Assembly: GCA_016708725.1 (NCBI GenBank) | Contig: JADJFE010000004.1 | Coordinates: 62,001 to 126,000 of the forward strand | DNA length: 64,000 bases | Direction of reading: 5' to 3' | Source of the DNA: Candidatus Aalborgicola bjergmarkensis | GTDB taxonomy: Bacteria; Pseudomonadota; Gammaproteobacteria; Burkholderiales; Burkholderiaceae_C | In this document: in pieces, positions 35,889 through 44,562 of the stretch | How the letters are laid out: each line of letters starts with the position of its first letter | Numbering within the stretch: the first letter of the stretch is position 1 | The notes under the pieces: generated by a model | What the model was told of the DNA's origin: nothing | The model's database searches: none | The model's input: only the letters and a program-made list of their open reading frames with translations | Program-made: the position numbers and the translations under genes

Positions 35889-37226
35889 ATGACCGAAAGC
35901 TGCACCGTTCAACTTTTCTGCGATGGCGTGTGGCACGACGTTGCAAGCGTTGCGCTCCTTGGCCCTGAGCAAGACGGGTGGCAGGCGCGAACGTATTCAG
36001 GTTATTCGGTCGACTGGGCCGTCAATTTCCCGGCTGTGCGTGACGCACACGCCTTGTCGTGCCAGATGCCAGTCGGTCTGGAGCCGCTGCTACTGCCGCA
36101 CTGGCCGGGTTTCCTCATCGACATGCTCCCCCAGGGCTTTGGGCGCGCAGAGGTGTTGCGCCGTATCCATCTATCCACCACAGCCGCAGAGAGTGCGGAC
36201 TGGCGCTTGCTCAAAGCCGGGGCCGGGAATCCCGTCGGGAACCTGCGGGTCAAGGAAGCCGCACAATGGCTTTTGGACAACACGGGTGCCATTCGCGGTT
36301 TCACCGACGAAGATGTGGCTTCCCGTGGTGAGGATTTTGCGGAGTATCTGGCTGCGCACGGACTCTTTGTTGCAGGCTCTTCGGGTGTGCAAGGCGAGTG
36401 GCCCAAGATTTTGCTCACCCGCGCCCGGGATGGCTTGCTGTACCTGGACCACACCCTGCCCGACGATCAGGCCAGCGCGCACTACATCGTGAAGTTCGGG
36501 CGGGGCAGCAACGCCGCACTGGCCAACATACTGCGTCACGAAGTGACCTACATGGAGCTGGCGCGGCTGCTGGGCCTGCGCGTACACGCCTCACTGGTGT
36601 TGCAGCAGCGGGCGCTGTTTATTCCACGCTTTGACAGAGTGGTCCAAAGCGGTGGCGTCGTGCGACTGGCGCAGGAAAGCATTGCCACATTGACGGGCCT
36701 GCCTGGGTTTGGCGCGCTGCCCAGTCACGATCAGGTCTGTTGGGAGCTGATGGCCCGCTGCACGCACCCCGAGGCAGAGGTACTTGAATACATCAAGCGT
36801 GATGTGGCCAACCTGGCATTGGGCAACAAAGACAACCACGCCCGGAATACGGCCGTGCAAAGAGACTACGCCGGTGGCGTGTGGCTGACGCCGCTGCATG
36901 ACTTTGCGCCCATGTTCTTGCACCCTGACGGCATCGCCCGGCGTATCCGGTGGGTTGATAACGACGGCGGCAGCCCGGACTGGGGTAAGGTGCTCAGCCG
37001 GGTCTGCGAAATCAGCACAGAGATTCAGCCCAAAGCGCGCCGCACACGCAAAAAAATCACCCCCGCCCTGCGCCGGGAAGTTCTGGTCGCCGGACTGAAG
37101 GCCATGGTTCCAGCCCTGCGGGACATTGCCCGACACGGTGCGCACATGGGGCTGGACGGTGCGGTGCTGAACCACTTGCGTGCAGGCATCCTGGCGCAGG
37201 CCGAGCGCCTGGACGCGCTGGAGTAA
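35889..37226 (+). CDS. HipA-family kinase toxin (toxin-first operon)
   Basis: 445 residues from the ATG at 35889 (a GTG two codons earlier is possible). HipA kinase fold: a glycine-rich loop SSGVQGEWPKILL, KFGRGSNAA, the catalytic segment VANLALGNKDNHARN (Asp-Asn-His with Arg-Asn) and the metal-binding PLHDFAPM. HipA kinases phosphorylate aminoacyl-tRNA synthetases and halt translation. Only distantly related to the hipA at 43285. Its HTH partner lies 6 nt downstream, toxin first, the reverse of hipBA. Appears intact. Confidence 0.87.
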   Translation: MTESCTVQLFCDGVWHDVASVALLGPEQDGWQARTYSGYSVDWAVNFPAVRDAHALSCQMPVGLEPLLLPHWPGFLIDMLPQGFGRAEVLRRIHLSTTAAESADWRLLKAGAGNPVGNLRVKEAAQWLLDNTGAIRGFTDEDVASRGEDFAEYLAAHGLFVAGSSGVQGEWPKILLTRARDGLLYLDHTLPDDQASAHYIVKFGRGSNAALANILRHEVTYMELARLLGLRVHASLVLQQRALFIPRFDRVVQSGGVVRLAQESIATLTGLPGFGALPSHDQVCWELMARCTHPEAEVLEYIKRDVANLALGNKDNHARNTAVQRDYAGGVWLTPLHDFAPMFLHPDGIARRIRWVDNDGGSPDWGKVLSRVCEISTEIQPKARRTRKKITPALRREVLVAGLKAMVPALRDIARHGAHMGLDGAVLNHLRAGILAQAERLDALE

Positions 37227-37232
37227 GCATTC

Positions 37233-37568
37233 ATGGACAAACGCTACACCGCGCTCACGCTGCAACAGCAACTGGAACTGCGCCGCCAGGCCGTGGAGGA
37301 TGTCCTGGCGCATCCGGAGTGGCGTCTTCCACACGCCATCCGGCACCTCAAGAAGACCATGCGGCTCACCACCGCCGAACTGGCCAAGCTGTCAGGCGTG
37401 GCGTTTCGCACCTTGCAAGACATCGAGCAGGAGCGCAGCGACGGCAGCGTTCAAACCATGAGCCGAATCTTTGCGGTACTGGGTTTGAAACTGGGCGTCG
37501 TGCGGTCAGCCTCCGACCAGGGTGGGCCATCAGGCGAAATTGCGCCCGGCAAAGCGCCAGTTGACTAG
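37233..37568 (+). CDS. XRE antitoxin of the toxin-first HipA pair
   Basis: 111 residues. HTH in IRHLKKTMRLTTAELAKLSG then VAFRTLQDIEQERSDGS. It starts 6 nt after the hipA stop and presumably binds and restrains the kinase and represses the operon. The Gly/Pro-rich tail (QGGPSGEIAPGKAPVD) is probably disordered. A MITE copy begins 31 bp after the stop. Confidence 0.85.
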   Translation: MDKRYTALTLQQQLELRRQAVEDVLAHPEWRLPHAIRHLKKTMRLTTAELAKLSGVAFRTLQDIEQERSDGSVQTMSRIFAVLGLKLGVVRSASDQGGPSGEIAPGKAPVD

Positions 37569-37598
37569 CTTGTCGAGCCTTGTCGCTCCTGATACAAG

Positions 37599-37771
37599 AG
37601 CTGCACCCGCTTATTCCATAAGGCTTATAGCCCGATTCTCCATGTAAAAGCACCCGGAAACGGCCCGTTTTGATGCCGCATGGCGGTTACTGGCATCGCC
37701 TTGACCCGTTCTGAAGGGCAAAATTCAAGGCGAATCGGGCTGTATACCTTATGTAGCAAGCGGGAGTAGCT
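37599..37771. repeat. 173-bp terminal-inverted-repeat element (MITE-like), copy D
   Basis: Starts AGCTGCACCCGCTTATTCCA and ends GCGGGAGTAGCT. The left arm now matches the right arm better (CTTAT instead of CACAT) than in copies A-C, which suggests two subfamilies. Confidence 0.8.
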
Positions 37772-37799
37772 ATGTTTTTTGTATAGACAGCGCCGCAGA

Positions 37800-37905
37800 C
37801 GACCCTGAGCCTGACCCAGGTGGAAGAAGCGCTGGCCGTCATCCAGAACATGCTTCCCATGGTTACCGAAGTGTTTGGCGCCGGGGTGAATATTGTGCGG
37901 TTGTG
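37800..37905 (+). pseudogene. yhaN: yhaN scrap (copy 4): internal piece fused to the 3' end
   Basis: LSLTQVEEALAVIQN, from the middle of YhaN (about 18640-18682), is joined directly to NMLPMVTEVFGAGVNIVRL, the C-terminus (about 19751-19807). About 1.1 kb is missing. The join lies at a short shared ACATGCT/CAGAA-like sequence. Followed by the same GGGGTGGCCGATTCGGCGCG spacer and mqsA as copy 3. Confidence 0.85.
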
Positions 37906-37948
37906 AGGGGTGGCCGATTCGGCGCGCGAATGAGCGGGATACTGGTGC

Positions 37949-38371
37949 TCAGGCGCCAAGTTGTGCTGACTGGCGTACCTCACTTAACAGCTCAGGGTGA
38001 CGGTCGAGCAGTCGCAACAGCAGCAGCATGGATTTAGACGGCTGGCGGATGCCGCGTTCGTACTCGGAAAACGCATTGACCCCACCGCCAAAGATGGCAG
38101 CAGCCTCGGCCTGTTTGAGGCCCAGACGCTTGCGTGTGGCGCGCAGTTGTTTTTGCTCGGCTGAATGGATGGCATCCATTGCCGCGCTGACCGCATCACT
38201 GTAGCGCTTTGCGCCCTCTGCGGTGACAAATTCAATCTCGCCGCACTCCGGGCAATGCCAACCGTCAACCGCTGGGACTGTGATTGGTTTGCCCTTGTAG
38301 TTCTTTGTTGTATCGCGTGTAACGCGCACCATTGCAGCACTTCCGCAGGCAGCGCAAGATTTTGTGTTCAT
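37949..38371 (-). CDS. mqsA: MqsA antitoxin, copy 3 (second complete mqsA)
   Basis: 140 residues. Zinc site CAAC and WHCPECGE; XRE domain LGLKQAEAAAIFGGGVNAFS. It differs from copy 1 mainly by loss of an Ala-Glu pair (SAEQKQLRATRK) and a few substitutions. Complete and coupled to its mqsR (3-nt gap). Two intact, near-identical mqsRA pairs in one genome can cross-neutralise, so loss of one may be tolerated. Confidence 0.92.
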   Translation of the reverse strand: MNTKSCAACGSAAMVRVTRDTTKNYKGKPITVPAVDGWHCPECGEIEFVTAEGAKRYSDAVSAAMDAIHSAEQKQLRATRKRLGLKQAEAAAIFGGGVNAFSEYERGIRQPSKSMLLLLRLLDRHPELLSEVRQSAQLGA

Positions 38372-38374
38372 GGC

Positions 38375-38683
38375 TTAGTCCTCCTGGTTTTTGAACTGAA
38401 TAACGACGGCACCATCCTGGAGCGTCAACTTGACGTAGGCCACACGCCCATCAGGCAAAGGGACGTGATAAACATCCTGCCAGATCGTGTGATTGCGGTA
38501 GGTGGTCATACTTTTTTGAAACATGGCGGGCTTCATACCCGCAATGGCGTTAAGCAAACCCGTATCGGATAGCCCCATTACCAGTCGATTGAACAAGGCC
38601 GTGGCGGTAAATGCAAGCAGGCCATCGCGCGCAACGATCATCTGAATGTCACCTAGCCGGTAATGTGGTTTGTGCTTTTCCAT
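38375..38683 (-). CDS. mqsR: MqsR toxin, copy 3 (second complete mqsR)
   Basis: 102 residues from the ATG at 38683. FQKSMTTYRNHTIWQDVYHV and VVIQFKNQ are intact. Differences from copy 1 are scattered substitutions (VMGLSDTGLLNAIAG). The operator-like GGTTATAACC is at 38689-38698. Downstream of the toxin promoter the divergent yhaO start is replaced by unrelated sequence, so this pair has lost its yhaON neighbour. Confidence 0.92.
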   Translation of the reverse strand: MEKHKPHYRLGDIQMIVARDGLLAFTATALFNRLVMGLSDTGLLNAIAGMKPAMFQKSMTTYRNHTIWQDVYHVPLPDGRVAYVKLTLQDGAVVIQFKNQED

Positions 38684-38688
38684 GTCCA

Positions 38689-38698
38689 GGTTATAACC
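38689..38698. promoter_or_regulatory. Candidate MqsA operator, copy 3
   Basis: Perfect palindrome GGTTATAACC, 5 bp upstream of the mqsR start, as in copy 1. Confidence 0.6.
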
Positions 38699-38789
38699 GA
38701 AAAAGTTAAAAAATACCCTAATGCTGCCTTGCGACCCTCGGCCTACAATCGAAACGGCCTCCACCGCCCGCCGGATGTGCGCAAGCAGC

Positions 38790-38875
38790 TACTATTTGGC
38801 GCCGGACAGCACAACATCGCCCTGATCGACAGCGCCGGAAACCATACCAGCGTCGATTTCTGGGTGGATTTGTGA
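38790..38875 (+). pseudogene. Unidentified 3' coding scrap
   Basis: The plus strand reads LFGAGQHNIALIDSAGNHTS then VDFWVDL-stop, with no start. Its last 30 bp recur at about 35545-35577. Family not recognised. Confidence 0.35.
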
Positions 38876-38892
38876 TGCGCTCCTGATACAAG

Positions 38893-39064
38893 AGCGGCTC
38901 CCGCACATCCCATAAGGCTTTCAGCCCGATTTGCCATGTAAAAACACCCGGAAACGGCCCGTTTTGATGCCTCATGGCGGTTTTGGCATCGCCTTGACCC
39001 GTTTTTAAGGGCAAAATCCAAGGCAAATCGGGCTGTACGCTTTATAAGATAAGCGGGAACAGCT
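38893..39064. repeat. 172-bp terminal-inverted-repeat element (MITE-like), copy E
   Basis: Starts AGCGGCTCCCGCACATCCCA and ends GCGGGAACAGCT. The right end lies 1 bp from a hipA stop codon, exactly as in copy F. Confidence 0.8.
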
Positions 39065-39065
39065 A

Positions 39066-39312
39066 CTATTTCGATAGCTTTGTTGATAACTCCCTGTAGC
39101 GCGTGTGTGCCGAAAAGGCTCCTTGCGTTCCTGCGATGTCGGCATTGGACAATCCGATGGACCTGGCACAGGCCTGCCACCCATCCACCACCGCCACCAC
39201 GCCTTCGACCACATCGACGGCCTGTGCGTGCGATAAGCCGTAGAAGGATGCTGTGCTGATCACGGTGCGCAAGTCCGCTCGGTTGTCGGTGTCGTCGATG
39301 TTCAAGACATGG
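39066..39312 (-). pseudogene. hipA: hipA C-terminal fragment (copy 2)
   Basis: Covers HVLNIDDTDNRADLRTVIST to the normal end RELSTKLSK-stop, about 80 residues, matching the tail of the full hipA at 43285. The kinase motifs are upstream of the break, so it is inactive. The 5' side is joined to an ISKra4 transposase fragment. Confidence 0.85.
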
Positions 39313-39319
39313 ATCGCGC

Positions 39320-39514
39320 TGTCCATTTAACCGAACCGAGCTTGATTGCACTGCCATCGGTGTCAAATCGCCGCTGAGCTTCCTCTGTCGCGCACCGACC
39401 AACTGCATTGGTTGCGTTCTGGATTTCATCTTCCATCTCCAGCATCGTTCCACCAAGGCGCACTGTGACTTGGATCGTAATTTCGTTGTCTGAACGTTGA
39501 ACAATGGCGGCCAT
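39320..39514 (-). pseudogene. ISKra4-family transposase, N-terminal fragment
   Basis: From the ATG at 39514: EITIQVTVRLGGTMLEMEDE, then NAVGRCATEEAQRRFDTDGS and VKWTARS, the N-terminal signature of ISKra4 transposases. The remaining several hundred residues, including the DDE core, are gone. Upstream (39527-39593) GGGGTACA and TGTACCCC form a short inverted pair that may be part of the IS end. Confidence 0.78.
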
Positions 39515-39654
39515 CTATGCTCCTTGGGGGGTACAACTGCTTGGCGATAGGATACAGGATCTTTCTGAAAGTACATTATTCAGAGGCCGCACCCCCTGTA
39601 CCCCAACCAGACAGTTTCAATAAAAACTGTTTATACTGTTTATGCTGACATATA

Positions 39655-41333
39655 CCGTTCCTAAAACCATAGACAAATGTTCCATCGCTAGAATGGGACA
39701 TCCGGCCAGACGTTCCCCGAACAGTTTTGGGAACGATTCGCGCCACGGGATCGCGCCGTGGAATTCCAGATAGGACACACTCCCGGACTTGCGAGCGGGA
39801 GAGGTGGCGGGGGCGGTTTTATGCGCCCCACACCGGAAATGCGCTACATGCGCCGCTTTGAGACATGTCCGAACTTTGACCAGAACGACCACACATGCTT
39901 CGCCCGATTCCTTGCAGGTAGGGTGAAGGTGACGTGGCCGCCGTTGCGTGTTGGCACAAGGCCCACCTGCACGGTCAAACGTTCGGACAATCCCAATCCT
40001 CTACGGGCGATGGCGTAAGCCGCGCCCTGATGTACTGAAATGCCTTTTGCCTGGGCGTAATTGACCGCCCCGATTACCGACGTATACGCCGGATTCACTT
40101 CGATAACTTCAACGCCAGCACGGAAATGCCGCCGCCTTGATGCTTGATACGACCTTGTTGCAGGCGAATGACGAAATCATGCGGGCTTGCTTTGGATGCG
40201 TAGTTTCCAGTTCGGCCTTCTTCTTCTGGAAGTTGAGCGCTTCCAGCACAATCGGCTTACCCGCAGTCTGTGCCTGCGCTGCAAGGGATACCGCCGCATC
40301 CCCAATGAGCGCCTTGGTTTGATCTTGTGTCTTTCCGTAGGTAATCAGACCAATGCGTCGCGTGCCGATCAGGTTGCCAAACCGATCTGTTTCAGCCACG
40401 GCCAGATGGTCGGCATTGACATCAACGCCAATGGCCCCAAGTTCTCGCCGGGATACCTGCTTGACTGGCCTTGCTTCGACACTCGACGAAGATACGCCAA
40501 CCTTTGTCGTCGCGCACGAAGCGATAACTCAGCGCCGTCCCGATCCGTTTGACGGTTGGCTTGCCGTCCTTGGTTTGCGTGTGGATACGCTGACTGGTGC
40601 CCAGCGCTGCGATGATTTGCTCATGTCCATAGACGAAGCGAATGCCGGTAATGTCCAGATACTTGCCGCTTTGCGCCATCGCGTTTGGCAGACGCAGTTG
40701 CAGATTCAAAGTGCCATCTTGCGCTAGTGTTGCCTGACAGCTTTGGCACCCTGCCGTTTCATCCTGACTGCCCAGGACAAAGAATTGACTTGCCCGCGCC
40801 CTGCTCCAATCAGCTTTCCATTCTTCGTGGTCAGCGTAACCATTGGCTTGAAGATCAAACTGTGCATGAAACAATTTCTTGCTGCCGAAACAGATGCGAA
40901 CTGTTCCGGCTTCCTGGTCGGCTTTCAGCGCAGCAAGCCGGTTTTGCAGCGTTGCCAAGCGCCGTTTTTTCTGGTGTAGCTTATTGGAACCAAGTGCTTT
41001 CGTTTCAAGTTTGGCAACGACCTTGGCCGCTTTGCGAATGCGCTTTTCGGCCTCGGCGATCAGTTCGGGGCGACGTTCCTTGATCGCGTCAATCTTGCCT
41101 TCAAGTCCTATGCGCATCGCATTGAACTGGCGTGCAGTTATATCGAACTTTGGCAAAAACTCCCGTTTGAGGTCGTTGAGTGCGTCCCCGGCCTGGATTG
41201 CCGCAAACAGTCTGCGCTCGGCCTTGCCGTACAAGTCGGCATAGGCATCCAGAATCGCAGTCTGTTCCGGCGTCAGGTCAGGGCGCGTCTGGTAGGTGCG
41301 GACTTGGGGTTTTGCCCATTCGCTTAACTTCAT
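39655..41333 (-). pseudogene. tnpB: tnpA start fused to frameshifted tnpB (IS607 copy 3)
   Basis: Begins with the TnpA residues MKLSEWAK and continues in frame as PQVRTYQTRPDLTPEQTAIL of TnpB. In copy 2 both joined sites contain GGCAAA, so a 6-bp shared sequence explains the deletion. RuvC-I lies at the end of the first frame. The frame breaks at about 40485 and again at about 40120 (an extra G). No full TnpB can be made. Confidence 0.85.
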
Positions 41334-41392
41334 CTGAATATTATACCATTTAAGGGCATTAAATGCAATGTATTATTCAGCTGCTTGGAACC
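39655..41392 (-). mobile_element. IS607-family element, copy 3 (tnpA and tnpB fused, decayed)
   Basis: Ends match copies 1 and 2 (right GGAACGG, left AAGGGTTCCAAGCAGC). The whole tnpA gene except its first eight codons is deleted, fusing the tnpA start to tnpB. Non-autonomous, and its tnpB is also frameshifted. It represents the next step of decay after copy 2. Confidence 0.85.
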
Positions 41393-41487
41393 CTTTGCAT
41401 GCTTTAAGTTCCGTATTCTGATATGCAATTGACAGATTTCTCGGCGGTTCCGGCGTAGAACCCCAGGTTGTGACACCAACCGACAAC

Positions 41488-41590
41488 ATCCGCCAATTGT
41501 GGCGCAGTTCGTCAATAACTGCGTCAGTTTGACTGTAAATCTGGCGCAGTTTGATAAACTGCGCCACAAACACTTCAAACTGCGCCAACT
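41488..41590. promoter_or_regulatory. Operator array upstream of the Fic-like gene
   Basis: Perfect 11-bp inverted repeat TGGCGCAGTTT-GAT-AAACTGCGCCA (41542-41566). A weaker pair lies upstream (GTGGCGCAGTT ... AACTGCG near 41497-41523), and an extra AAACTGCGCCA half-site at about 41577-41587 abuts the start codon. The first domain of the downstream protein is an HTH, so autoregulation is likely (inference). Confidence 0.65.
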
Positions 41591-41595
41591 TTGCA

Positions 41596-42957
41596 ATGTC
41601 ATCTACCAAAACCTTATTGAACAGCATTCGGACAGCCGAGAACGGATTGACGCTGGCTGAACTATTAACCGAACACCCTGAAATTGCCAGGAGAACGGCG
41701 CAGCGCTTGATCGCGAAGCTGATTGAGAGTGGCCAAGTCACCGCGTTGGGTGAAGGCAGAGCACGCCTTTATTTTGGTGCTGGCACTCAAATTGGTACGG
41801 ACAAACTGGCCTCCAGTACCGATAGTTTTCCCCCATTTATCCCACTGTCTGCTGACAGCCAGGACATCCTTGCCTATATCGACCAGCCTCCAGAAGCGCG
41901 CAAGCCTGTTGGATACCAACATGATTTTCTGGACGACTACAGTCCCAATGAAACCTGGTATCTTTCCGAGTCGCTGCGCCGCCAGTTGCACAAGATGGGC
42001 AAAACAACTGACATTGGTGAGCCTGCAGGCACCTACAGCCGCGCCATTTTGAATAGGTTGTTGATCGATTTATCATGGGCATCAAGCCACCTGGAAGGTA
42101 ACACGTACTCCAGGCTCGACACGCGTGAACTCATCGAGCACGGCAAAGCCGCACGCGGCAAGGCCGCCATAGAGACACAGATGATTCTCAACCATAAGAC
42201 AGCGATCGAACTGTTGGTCGAAAACATCGACAGTGCCGAGTTCAACCGCTACACCCTGATGAACTTGCACAGCGCCCTGGCGGAAAACTTGCTTCCTAAT
42301 CCAGCAGATGAGGGGCGAATTCGTCAGTATGCCGTCGATATCGGGAAGAGCGTGTACCGCCCCCTATCTACACCACAGCAGATCGAAGACGCGTTAGATA
42401 CACTGCTTTGCAAGGCCAACCAAATTCGTGACCCGTTCGAACAATCTTTCTTCATGATGGTTCACTTGCCTTACCTACAGCCCTTTGCCGACATCAATAA
42501 GCGCACTTCTCGACTGGCCGCGAATCTGCCGCTGTTCCGTGCCAACCTATGTCCTCTGACATTCCTGGACGTACCGGGGCAAGCCTACAGCCGTGCCACC
42601 CTCGGCGTGTACGAAATGACCCGTGTGGAGCTTCTGCGCGACCTTTACGTCTGGGCCTACGAACGCTCAACGCAGGAGTATCTGGTAATCAAGCAAGACC
42701 TGGCGGAGCCAGATCCACTGCGCTTGACCTGGCGTGACTTCATCAAGCAGACCATCCGCAAAGTCGTCACACACCCTGAACTTGACCCGCTCTTCAGCAT
42801 TCAACGATCCGTTGCAGAGCGTGTTTCAGAGCTAGAGCAGCCAGACGTACAGGCACTGATCGTCGAAGAGCTTAGGAGGCTACACGAGGGTGTGCTGGCG
42901 CGTTACGGTTTACGACCGTCCGAGTACGTAGCATGGAAGGCGCTTCATGGACATTGA
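41596..42957 (+). CDS. HTH-Fic family protein with degenerate Fic motif
   Basis: 453 residues from the ATG at 41596. The N-terminal winged HTH (about 5-65) includes GLTLAELLTEHPEIARRTAQ then RLIAKLIESGQV. The Fic core is near residues 150-330. The active loop reads LPYLQPFADINKRTSRLAAN where active Fic enzymes have HPFxDGNGR; the His is Leu/Gln and the second Gly is Lys. It therefore probably does not AMPylate by the usual route and may have another transfer activity or be a sensor/repressor. SSHLEGNTYS resembles the inhibitory helix motif (S/T)xxxE(G/N). It is preceded by an operator array and has no partner gene. A start upstream (TTG 41551) would overlap the operator. Confidence 0.83.
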   Translation: MSSTKTLLNSIRTAENGLTLAELLTEHPEIARRTAQRLIAKLIESGQVTALGEGRARLYFGAGTQIGTDKLASSTDSFPPFIPLSADSQDILAYIDQPPEARKPVGYQHDFLDDYSPNETWYLSESLRRQLHKMGKTTDIGEPAGTYSRAILNRLLIDLSWASSHLEGNTYSRLDTRELIEHGKAARGKAAIETQMILNHKTAIELLVENIDSAEFNRYTLMNLHSALAENLLPNPADEGRIRQYAVDIGKSVYRPLSTPQQIEDALDTLLCKANQIRDPFEQSFFMMVHLPYLQPFADINKRTSRLAANLPLFRANLCPLTFLDVPGQAYSRATLGVYEMTRVELLRDLYVWAYERSTQEYLVIKQDLAEPDPLRLTWRDFIKQTIRKVVTHPELDPLFSIQRSVAERVSELEQPDVQALIVEELRRLHEGVLARYGLRPSEYVAWKALHGH

Positions 42958-43110
42958 CGGACGCGAGGTTCTATTCCGGATCTAGCCCCTTCTATTACAG
43001 TGTTCGCCAACAATTCGCTTGCACCTGCCCCCGAACGCCACGCCGAATCTGTCACTGATACTGGGCGGTGCCGGTACGAGTCTTCAAAGCCAAAGCGCTC
43101 CTGATACAAG

Positions 43111-43283
43111 AGCTGCACCCGCTTATTCCATGAGGCTTTCAGCCCGATTTGCCATGTAAAAACACCCGGAAACGGCCAGTTTTGATGCCTCATGGCGGTT
43201 ACTGGCATCGCCTTGACCCGTTTTTAAGGGCAAAATCCAAGGCAAATCGAGCTGTATGCCTTATGTAATAAGCGGGAATAGCT
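43111..43283. repeat. 173-bp terminal-inverted-repeat element (MITE-like), copy F
   Basis: Starts AGCTGCACCCGCTTATTCCA, ends GCGGGAATAGCT. It abuts the stop codon of the intact hipA with 1 bp between. Left-arm variant as in copy D. Confidence 0.82.
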
Positions 43284-43284
43284 A

Positions 43285-44562
43285 CTATTTCGATAGCTTT
43301 GTTGGTAACTCCCTGTAGCGCGTGTGTGCCGAAAAGGCTCCTTGCGTTCCTGCGATGTCGGCATTGGACAAGCCGACGGACCTGGCGCAGGCTTGCCAGT
43401 CGTCCACCACCGCCACCACGCTTTCGACCACATCGGCGGCCTGTGCGTGCGTTAAGCCGTAAAAGGACGCTGTGCTGATGACAGTGCGCAAGTCCGCCCG
43501 GTTGTCGGTGTCGTCGATGTTCAAAACATGGTCGTCCTTGTCGATGTTGGGGTTGACATCAAAAGCGGGCGCCAGCATCCAGCCGGTCTCGCCCAGTATG
43601 AATCCATGGTTGCGCAGGTGGTCATCGCGATTGCCAATGGCAACATTGAAGGCGAGTCGCCGGAACAGTTCTTGCAAGTCGCCGCTGGCCCGCTGCGCAT
43701 CGCCGTGTCCACGGATGAACTGTGCCAGCTCAAGGTAGCTGCTGCCTTCACTGTGTTCCTTGCGCAGCAAAGTCATGGCGGATGCGTAGAAGCGCCGCGC
43801 ACTCCCTTTGCGGTCGAAGCGCTGGACGCAGAAGGTATGAAATTCGCTGTTGAAGCGCACCAGCCGTGCATCCGGCACGGTGATACCGGCTTTGCTTGCC
43901 AAAGTGTGCGCCACAAACTCCCACGCGCCCACATCGCGGTCATCGTCGCGTGCGGGGAACTTGCCAATCCACAGGGAACCGTCGTTTTGCGTGAAATTGG
44001 CCTTGGGCCGCGCCCCGCCAAGCGATGCGCCTGGCGCCACCAGCACCGCAAGCCATGTGCGCAGTGCATCCAGGTCGTCCATGCGCCGATTGCTCAGTTG
44101 CCAGGCGACCGATTCAAGCTCCTGCAAGGAGGTCACGGGAGGGGCGGCCATGGCTTCATCACCCAGAAACACCGTGCTGCCGGTGCGCCGAAATCGCAGC
44201 GCCCCTTGCCGCGTCAGGTCTTGCACGCCAATCAGGAAGTCCCAGGCATACAGGGTGCGCGGTGGCCGTTGGGCATCTTTGGCCTGCAGCGCCTCGCGCC
44301 GTTTCATCAGCGTCTGCCCCCAACGGTCTGGTGAAGAATCCAGAAAGATGCCGAAGTTTCCCAGCTCTGGCCGTGGGAAGAAGGGGGCGTTATCCAATGA
44401 CAGGTCCGGGTCCAGCGCAAAGGCGCGCGCATCATGGAGCCACTGGGGGTGGTAGCGAAACCGTATCTGGCCGCGATCATGGGCGAGCGTTCCTACGAGG
44501 CACGCCGGTCCCAGGTCACTGTCCAGCCAGACTTCCAGGGTATCGGATAGGGCCGGTTTCAC
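43285..44562 (-). CDS. hipA: HipA-family serine/threonine kinase toxin, intact copy
   Basis: 425 residues. Glycine-rich loop GASLGGARPKAN, with the Ser that is autophosphorylated in HipA; catalytic AFNVAIGNRDDHLRNHG; metal-binding LAPAFDVNPN. HipA kinases inactivate glutamyl-tRNA synthetase or related targets and induce growth arrest. The first codon overlaps the hipB stop (ATGA), antitoxin first. The 3' end abuts MITE F, so the normal terminator may be replaced. The parent of the fragments at 28284 and 39066. Confidence 0.92.
   Translation of the reverse strand: MKPALSDTLEVWLDSDLGPACLVGTLAHDRGQIRFRYHPQWLHDARAFALDPDLSLDNAPFFPRPELGNFGIFLDSSPDRWGQTLMKRREALQAKDAQRPPRTLYAWDFLIGVQDLTRQGALRFRRTGSTVFLGDEAMAAPPVTSLQELESVAWQLSNRRMDDLDALRTWLAVLVAPGASLGGARPKANFTQNDGSLWIGKFPARDDDRDVGAWEFVAHTLASKAGITVPDARLVRFNSEFHTFCVQRFDRKGSARRFYASAMTLLRKEHSEGSSYLELAQFIRGHGDAQRASGDLQELFRRLAFNVAIGNRDDHLRNHGFILGETGWMLAPAFDVNPNIDKDDHVLNIDDTDNRADLRTVISTASFYGLTHAQAADVVESVVAVVDDWQACARSVGLSNADIAGTQGAFSAHTRYRELPTKLSK

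Noticed and set aside
38165..38572. 135-codon plus-strand frame opposite mqsRA (also at 7729-8136)
   Set aside because: Antisense shadow of the two conserved toxin-antitoxin genes.
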